Source of the DNA: Sva-07 sp942492715
Lineage (GTDB): Bacteria > Actinomycetota > Acidimicrobiia > Acidimicrobiales > Ilumatobacteraceae
DNA length: 64,000 bases
Reading direction: 5' to 3'
Assembly (NCBI GenBank): GCA_942492715.1
Contig: CALOFW010000018.1
Coordinates: 124,001-188,000, forward strand
Part shown: in pieces, positions 60,800-64,000 of the stretch
How positions within the stretch are numbered: the stretch's first letter is position 1
Layout of the letters: every line of letters begins with the position of its first letter
Notes under the pieces: generated by a model
What the model was told of the DNA's origin: nothing
The model's database searches: none
Seen by the model: only the letters and a program-made list of their open reading frames with translations
Program-made: the position numbers and the translations under genes

Positions 60800-61249
60800 A
60801 TGGCATCGGAAAACAGCGTCACGCTGGTCGGGAACCTCACCAAGGACCCCGAGCTGCGGTACACACCGAGCGGCGCCGGCGTCGCGAGCTTCGGGCTCGC
60901 CGTCAACCGGCGGTACCAACAGAACGGTGAATGGCAGGAGCAGGTGTCGTTCTTCAACATCGTCGCGTGGTCCGATCTCGGCGAGAACGCGGCGGCCAGC
61001 CTCAGCAAGGGCATGCGCGTCATCGTCACGGGTCGGCTCGAGCAACGGTCGTACGAGACCAAGGAAGGCGAGAAGCGCAGCGTCACCGAGATCCGCGCCG
61101 ACGAACTCGGGCCGAGCCTCCGTTGGGCACAGGCCCAGGTCGAGCGCATCAGCCGCGACTCCGGCGACGGCGGCTCCCGCAGCGGCGGTGGCGGTGGCGG
61201 AGCTGCCCGGACCCCCGACCCGGTCTACGGCGACGAAGAGCCGTTCTGA
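60800..61249 (+). CDS. ssb: Single-stranded DNA-binding protein
   Basis: A 149-residue OB-fold protein: NSVTLVGNLTKDPELRYTPS, WQEQVSFFNIVAWSDLGENA, and LSKGMRVIVTGRLEQRSYET. A Gly/Ser-rich linker leads to the acidic end YGDEEPF, a variant of the canonical DDDIPF partner-binding tip. AAGGGG lies before the ATG. Second gene of the ribosomal operon. Confidence 0.96.
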   Translation: MASENSVTLVGNLTKDPELRYTPSGAGVASFGLAVNRRYQQNGEWQEQVSFFNIVAWSDLGENAAASLSKGMRVIVTGRLEQRSYETKEGEKRSVTEIRADELGPSLRWAQAQVERISRDSGDGGSRSGGGGGGAARTPDPVYGDEEPF

Positions 61250-61297
61250 CCCCCATTGATCTGAATCATCAGTCGTAAGGAATCACCAGGAATCATC

Positions 61298-61726
61298 ATG
61301 GCAAGCAAGAAGAACAAGGCGCGTAGCGCCCGTGACCTCAACCCCCGCAAGTTCAAGAAGAAGACCAGCGTGCTGGTCATCGACAAGGTCGAGTACATCG
61401 ACTACAAAGACGTCGATCTGTTGCAGCGCTTCATGAGCGACCGCGCCAAGATCAAGAACCGTCGCGTGGCCGGCAACACCCTGCAGCAGCAGCGTGAGGT
61501 CGCCAACGCCGTCAAGGTGGCGCGCGAGATGGCGCTGCTGCCCTATGCCAAGCGCGTGGCATCGACCCGAACGGGCGGCCGCGGCCGCGACGGTGGGCGC
61601 GATCGCGATGCCAGCCTGAGCGACAACGTCAACGAGACGGCCAACGACGTCGTCGAGATCGACGAGTTGACCGACGAGACGGCCGAGTTCGACACGAGCG
61701 CCGCCGCCGAGACCGAGGAGTACTGA
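61298..61726 (+). CDS. rpsR: 30S ribosomal protein S18 with acidic tail
   Basis: A 142-residue protein. The first 87 residues are ordinary S18: YIDYKDVDLLQRFMSDRAKI, NRRVAGNTLQQQREVANAVK and AREMALLPYAKR. About 55 residues follow that S18 normally lacks: a Gly/Arg/Asp block (RTGGRGRDGGRDRD), then an acidic stretch (VVEIDELTDETAEFDTSAAA) ending TEEY. The extension is continuous with the ORF and in the operon, so it is likely real. Its role is unknown. Confidence 0.95.
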   Translation: MASKKNKARSARDLNPRKFKKKTSVLVIDKVEYIDYKDVDLLQRFMSDRAKIKNRRVAGNTLQQQREVANAVKVAREMALLPYAKRVASTRTGGRGRDGGRDRDASLSDNVNETANDVVEIDELTDETAEFDTSAAAETEEY

Positions 61727-61729
61727 GCG

Positions 61730-62176
61730 ATGAAGGTCATTCTGCGTTCCGATCTCGACGGGCTGGGCAAGCGCGGTGACATCGTCGAGGTCGCCGACGG
61801 TCACGCCCGCAACTACCTGCTCCCGAAGGGTCACGCCATCACAGCGACCGAGGGTGCCGTCGATCAGGCCGGCCGCATGCGCAAGGCCCGCGACCAGCGC
61901 GACTCCAGCGCTCGTGAAGCCGCCACGACGATCGCCAGCACGCTCGTGCCGAAGGTGATCCTGGTGTCGGCGAAGGCCGGCCCCGAAGGCAAGCTCTTCG
62001 GTTCGATCACGTCGGCGGACGTGGCCGGCGCCGTCCTGGAGCAGACCGACATCGAACTCGATCGTCGTCAGATCGAGGTCGACGTGATCAAGACGGTCGG
62101 CCAGCACACGGTGACCGCGTCGCTCCACAGCGACGTGTCGTTCCCGATCACGATCGACGTCGTCGCCGCCGACTGA
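61730..62176 (+). CDS. rplI: 50S ribosomal protein L9
   Basis: A 148-residue protein: MKVILRSDLDGLGKRGDIVE, VADGHARNYLLPKGHAITAT (the N-terminal rRNA-binding domain), an inter-domain helix rich in Arg, Asp and Ala, and the C-terminal domain with GKLFGSITSADVAGAVLEQT. Starts 3 bp after rpsR. Confidence 0.97.
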   Translation: MKVILRSDLDGLGKRGDIVEVADGHARNYLLPKGHAITATEGAVDQAGRMRKARDQRDSSAREAATTIASTLVPKVILVSAKAGPEGKLFGSITSADVAGAVLEQTDIELDRRQIEVDVIKTVGQHTVTASLHSDVSFPITIDVVAAD

Positions 62177-62240
62177 CGTCTCGGCCGACCGGCCGCGACA
62201 CCCCGGCTTCCGAGCCCCTCAGCACGTCGGTTCCACGCGC

Positions 62241-62296
62241 CTGTCCACAGGCCTGTCCACAGGTGAACCGTCCACAGTTCGGAGGGGTTGTCCACA
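62241..62296 (+). promoter_or_regulatory. Four DnaA boxes upstream of dnaB
   Basis: Within 56 bp: CTGTCCACA (62241-62249), CTGTCCACA (62253-62261), CCGTCCACA (62268-62276) and perfect TTGTCCACA (62288-62296), all in the same orientation. They fill much of the 193-bp gap between rplI and dnaB. Such an array would let DnaA control dnaB transcription or act as a DnaA-binding locus apart from oriC, 28 kb away. Confidence 0.7.
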
Positions 62297-62369
62297 GCTC
62301 CTCAACAGCCAAGACCCAGGGTTGTTCCTCTTCCGCCGCACAGGAAACCCCTGAGAGAGTGGGGTCCTC

Positions 62370-63755
62370 ATGTCGATCGATCACGAGTACGGAACCAGTC
62401 GTCCCGAACGCGGCGCGTCATCGTCGAGCCGCGGTGGACGTGTCCCTCCCCACAACCTGCAGGCGGAGGAGTCGGTCCTCGGAGCGCTGCTCCTGAGCCG
62501 TGACGCGATCGGTGTCGTCGGCGAGGCCGGGCTCAACGTTCGCGACTTCTACAGCCCCGCGCACCAACACATCTTCGACTCGATCCGGTCGCTGTATTCG
62601 TCCTCCGGTCCGGTCGACGTGGTGACGGTTGCGGACGAACTCCGGCGTCACGGCCTGCTCGACGAGGTCGGTGGGATCGAGCGGTTGAACGACCTGCAGA
62701 ACGCGACGCCGTCGGTGTCCGGTGCCGAGCACTACGCCCGGATCGTGATGGACACCGCGTTGCTGCGCCGGTTGATCCACACCGCGGGCGAGATCACCGA
62801 CCTCGCGTTCAGCGAGCCCGACGACGTCACCAAGGCCGTCGACCTCGCCGAATCGAAGATGTTCGAGGTGGCCGAGGACCGCGTGGTCGACTCGACCCGC
62901 CAGATCCAGGAACTCCTCAACGAGACGATGGATCAACTCGAGGAGAACTACGAGCGCGGTGACACGATCACGGGCGCGGCCACCGGCTACGACGACCTCG
63001 ACGAGCTGCTCTCGGGTCTCCAGCCCAGCACCCTCAACATCGTGGGTGCGAGGCCGGCGATGGGCAAGACCAGCTTCGGTCTGGGCATGGCGACCCACAT
63101 CGCGAAGCACTCCGGCAAGCCGGTGCTCGTGTTCTCGCTCGAGATGGGACACTCGGAGTTGACCCAGCGCATCCTTGCGAGCGAGGCGAAGGTCGACTCG
63201 ACCAAGCTGCGCACCGGCAAGTTGAGCGAGGCCGACTGGTCGAAGATCGGTCTCGCGGTCGGGCGGCTGGAGGTGCCGTTGTTCCTCGACGACAACCCAC
63301 AGGTGACCGTGATGGAGATCCGGGCGAAGGCCCGGCGCATCAAGGCGCAGCACGGCGGCCTGTCGCTGATCATGATCGACTACCTGCAGCTGATGAGCGG
63401 CAGCGGTCGATCGGAGAACCGTCAGCTCGAGGTCAGCGAGATCAGTCGAAACCTCAAGGTGCTCGCTCGCGAGTTGGAGGTACCGATCGTGGCACTGAGC
63501 CAGCTGAGTCGAAATCTCGAGGCCCGTTCCGACAAGCGTCCGATGCTCGCCGACCTGCGGGAGTCCGGTTCGCTGGAGCAGGACGCCGACGTCGTGATGT
63601 TCCTGTACCGCGACGAGGTGTACAACCCCGAGTCACCCGACAAGGGCTCGGCCGAGGTGATCGTGTCGAAGCACCGCGCCGGCCCGATCGGCACCAAGCG
63701 CCTCGTGTTCCTCGGTCAGTACACGCGCTTCGACAACGCCGCCCGCTCGATGTGA
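62370..63755 (+). CDS. dnaB: Replicative DNA helicase DnaB
   Basis: A 461-residue hexameric helicase, with no intein. The N-terminal domain has PPHNLQAEESVLGALLLSRD and FYSPAHQHIFDSIRSLY; the RecA-like C-terminal domain has GLQPSTLNIVGARPAMGKTS (Walker A), VLVFSLEMGHSELTQRILAS, LIMIDYLQLMSG and VVMFLYRDEVYNP. Its stop codon lies within the left arm of a 45-bp palindrome. Preceded by a DnaA-box array. Confidence 0.97.
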   Translation: MSIDHEYGTSRPERGASSSSRGGRVPPHNLQAEESVLGALLLSRDAIGVVGEAGLNVRDFYSPAHQHIFDSIRSLYSSSGPVDVVTVADELRRHGLLDEVGGIERLNDLQNATPSVSGAEHYARIVMDTALLRRLIHTAGEITDLAFSEPDDVTKAVDLAESKMFEVAEDRVVDSTRQIQELLNETMDQLEENYERGDTITGAATGYDDLDELLSGLQPSTLNIVGARPAMGKTSFGLGMATHIAKHSGKPVLVFSLEMGHSELTQRILASEAKVDSTKLRTGKLSEADWSKIGLAVGRLEVPLFLDDNPQVTVMEIRAKARRIKAQHGGLSLIMIDYLQLMSGSGRSENRQLEVSEISRNLKVLARELEVPIVALSQLSRNLEARSDKRPMLADLRESGSLEQDADVVMFLYRDEVYNPESPDKGSAEVIVSKHRAGPIGTKRLVFLGQYTRFDNAARSM

Positions 63756-63796
63756 CGTGTTACATCTGGGGTCAGACCCCAGATGTAACACGTCAC
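63752..63796. repeat. 45-bp perfect palindrome covering two convergent stop codons
   Basis: 22-bp arms around a single A; the inner part TTACATCTGGGGTC matches the palindrome at 20145, and the outer part adds GTGACGTG. The dnaB TGA (63753-63755) lies in the left arm and the TGA of the convergent gene (63795 to 63793) lies in the right arm, at mirror positions. It could end transcription from both sides. Confidence 0.85.
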
Positions 63797-64000
63797 CAGT
63801 GGCGCAGGTCGATGGGCCAACGCTCGGTGATCCGATCACCCTCGACGAGCCAGAACTGCTCGTGGCGGGCGACGGTCGGATCGACATGGGAGGGCCAGAT
63901 CCGCAGCCGATCACCGACCCTCCAGTCGCCGAGTTCACGAGGCGACAGGGTGATGTGCTCGTCGGAACAGAAGAAGACGTCGCCGTCGTCCCACGACGGG
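63793..64000 (-). CDS. D-threonine aldolase / D-serine dehydratase-like enzyme, 3' end only
   Basis: The last 68 residues of a gene that enters from the right edge. FFCSDEHITLSPRELGDW and VGDRLRIWPSHVDPTVARHE match the C-terminal beta domain of the alanine-racemase-fold D-threonine aldolase family; SHVDPT gives the His and Asp that bind the divalent metal. The end is ERWPIDLRHW. The PLP-binding part lies outside the window, so the reaction cannot be settled. Its stop is in the palindrome shared with dnaB. Confidence 0.8.
   Translation of the reverse strand, partial: PSWDDGDVFFCSDEHITLSPRELGDWRVGDRLRIWPSHVDPTVARHEQFWLVEGDRITERWPIDLRHW

Overview
The window is a high-GC actinobacterial chromosome segment around the replication origin. 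Mycothiol enzymes (a mycothione reductase and a mycothiol-dependent isomerase-family protein), an F420-type luciferase-like oxidoreductase, a SARP regulator, a DUF3566 protein near gyrA, and the order parA-parB-cwlM-trxA-trxB-holin-like-antisigma-sigma ... DUF6049-pcnA (compare M. tuberculosis Rv3918 to Rv3907) all point to Actinomycetota. Divergence from mycobacteria suggests a deep lineage such as Acidimicrobiia; that placement is inference.

Layout. 1-4.1 kb is one end of an integrative mobile element (MobF relaxase cut by the window edge, excisionase-type HTH, XRE repressor, tyrosine integrase) abutting the 3' end of tRNA-Ala(UGC). 4.2-23.1 kb is metabolic and housekeeping DNA: GNAT acetyltransferases, a membrane-anchored propeller-like protein, an amidohydrolase, an F420-type oxidoreductase, a sugar-lactone oxidase, a class V aminotransferase, mycothione reductase, a Nudix hydrolase, a molybdopterin oxidoreductase, an MgtE-N/CBS protein with DUF1003, and a dehydrogenase coupled to a 44-residue ORF. 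23.2-34 kb reads leftward: dnaA, dnaN, recF, DUF721, gyrB, gyrA, a Tad-like protein, DUF3566, tRNA-Ile. DnaA-box-like sequences lie in both gaps beside dnaA. 34.2-39.6 kb reads rightward: rpmH, rnpA, yidD, yidC, jag, rsmG, two perfect parS sites, parA, parB. 39.9-49.3 kb (leftward) is the cwlM-trx-trxB-antisigma-sigma-kinase-degV-DUF6049 block. 50.1-60.3 kb has CCA-adding enzyme, a GGDEF/EAL protein, DUF5318, a DUF192 lipoprotein, a secreted HExxH protein and a 1139-residue SARP/STAND/transmembrane/BMP fusion. 60.4-63.8 kb is rpsF-ssb-rpsR-rplI and dnaB, the last preceded by four DnaA boxes. A partial D-threonine-aldolase-like gene closes the window.

Most striking: the SARP/STAND/BMP fusion (a one-chain membrane receptor and DNA-binding regulator by architecture); a catalytically intact kinase where mycobacteria carry a MurJ-pseudokinase fusion; a family of near-perfect palindromes that contain or touch stop codons; a recurrent TANNNT box 6-8 nt before start codons, suggesting frequent leaderless transcription; two genes whose reading frames seem to need non-canonical starts (CTG, ATT); and a DnaA-box array before dnaB. 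Many genes overlap as NTGA stop/start junctions, implying translational coupling. Starts are my choices from ribosome-binding sites, -10 boxes and domain limits; no searches were run.
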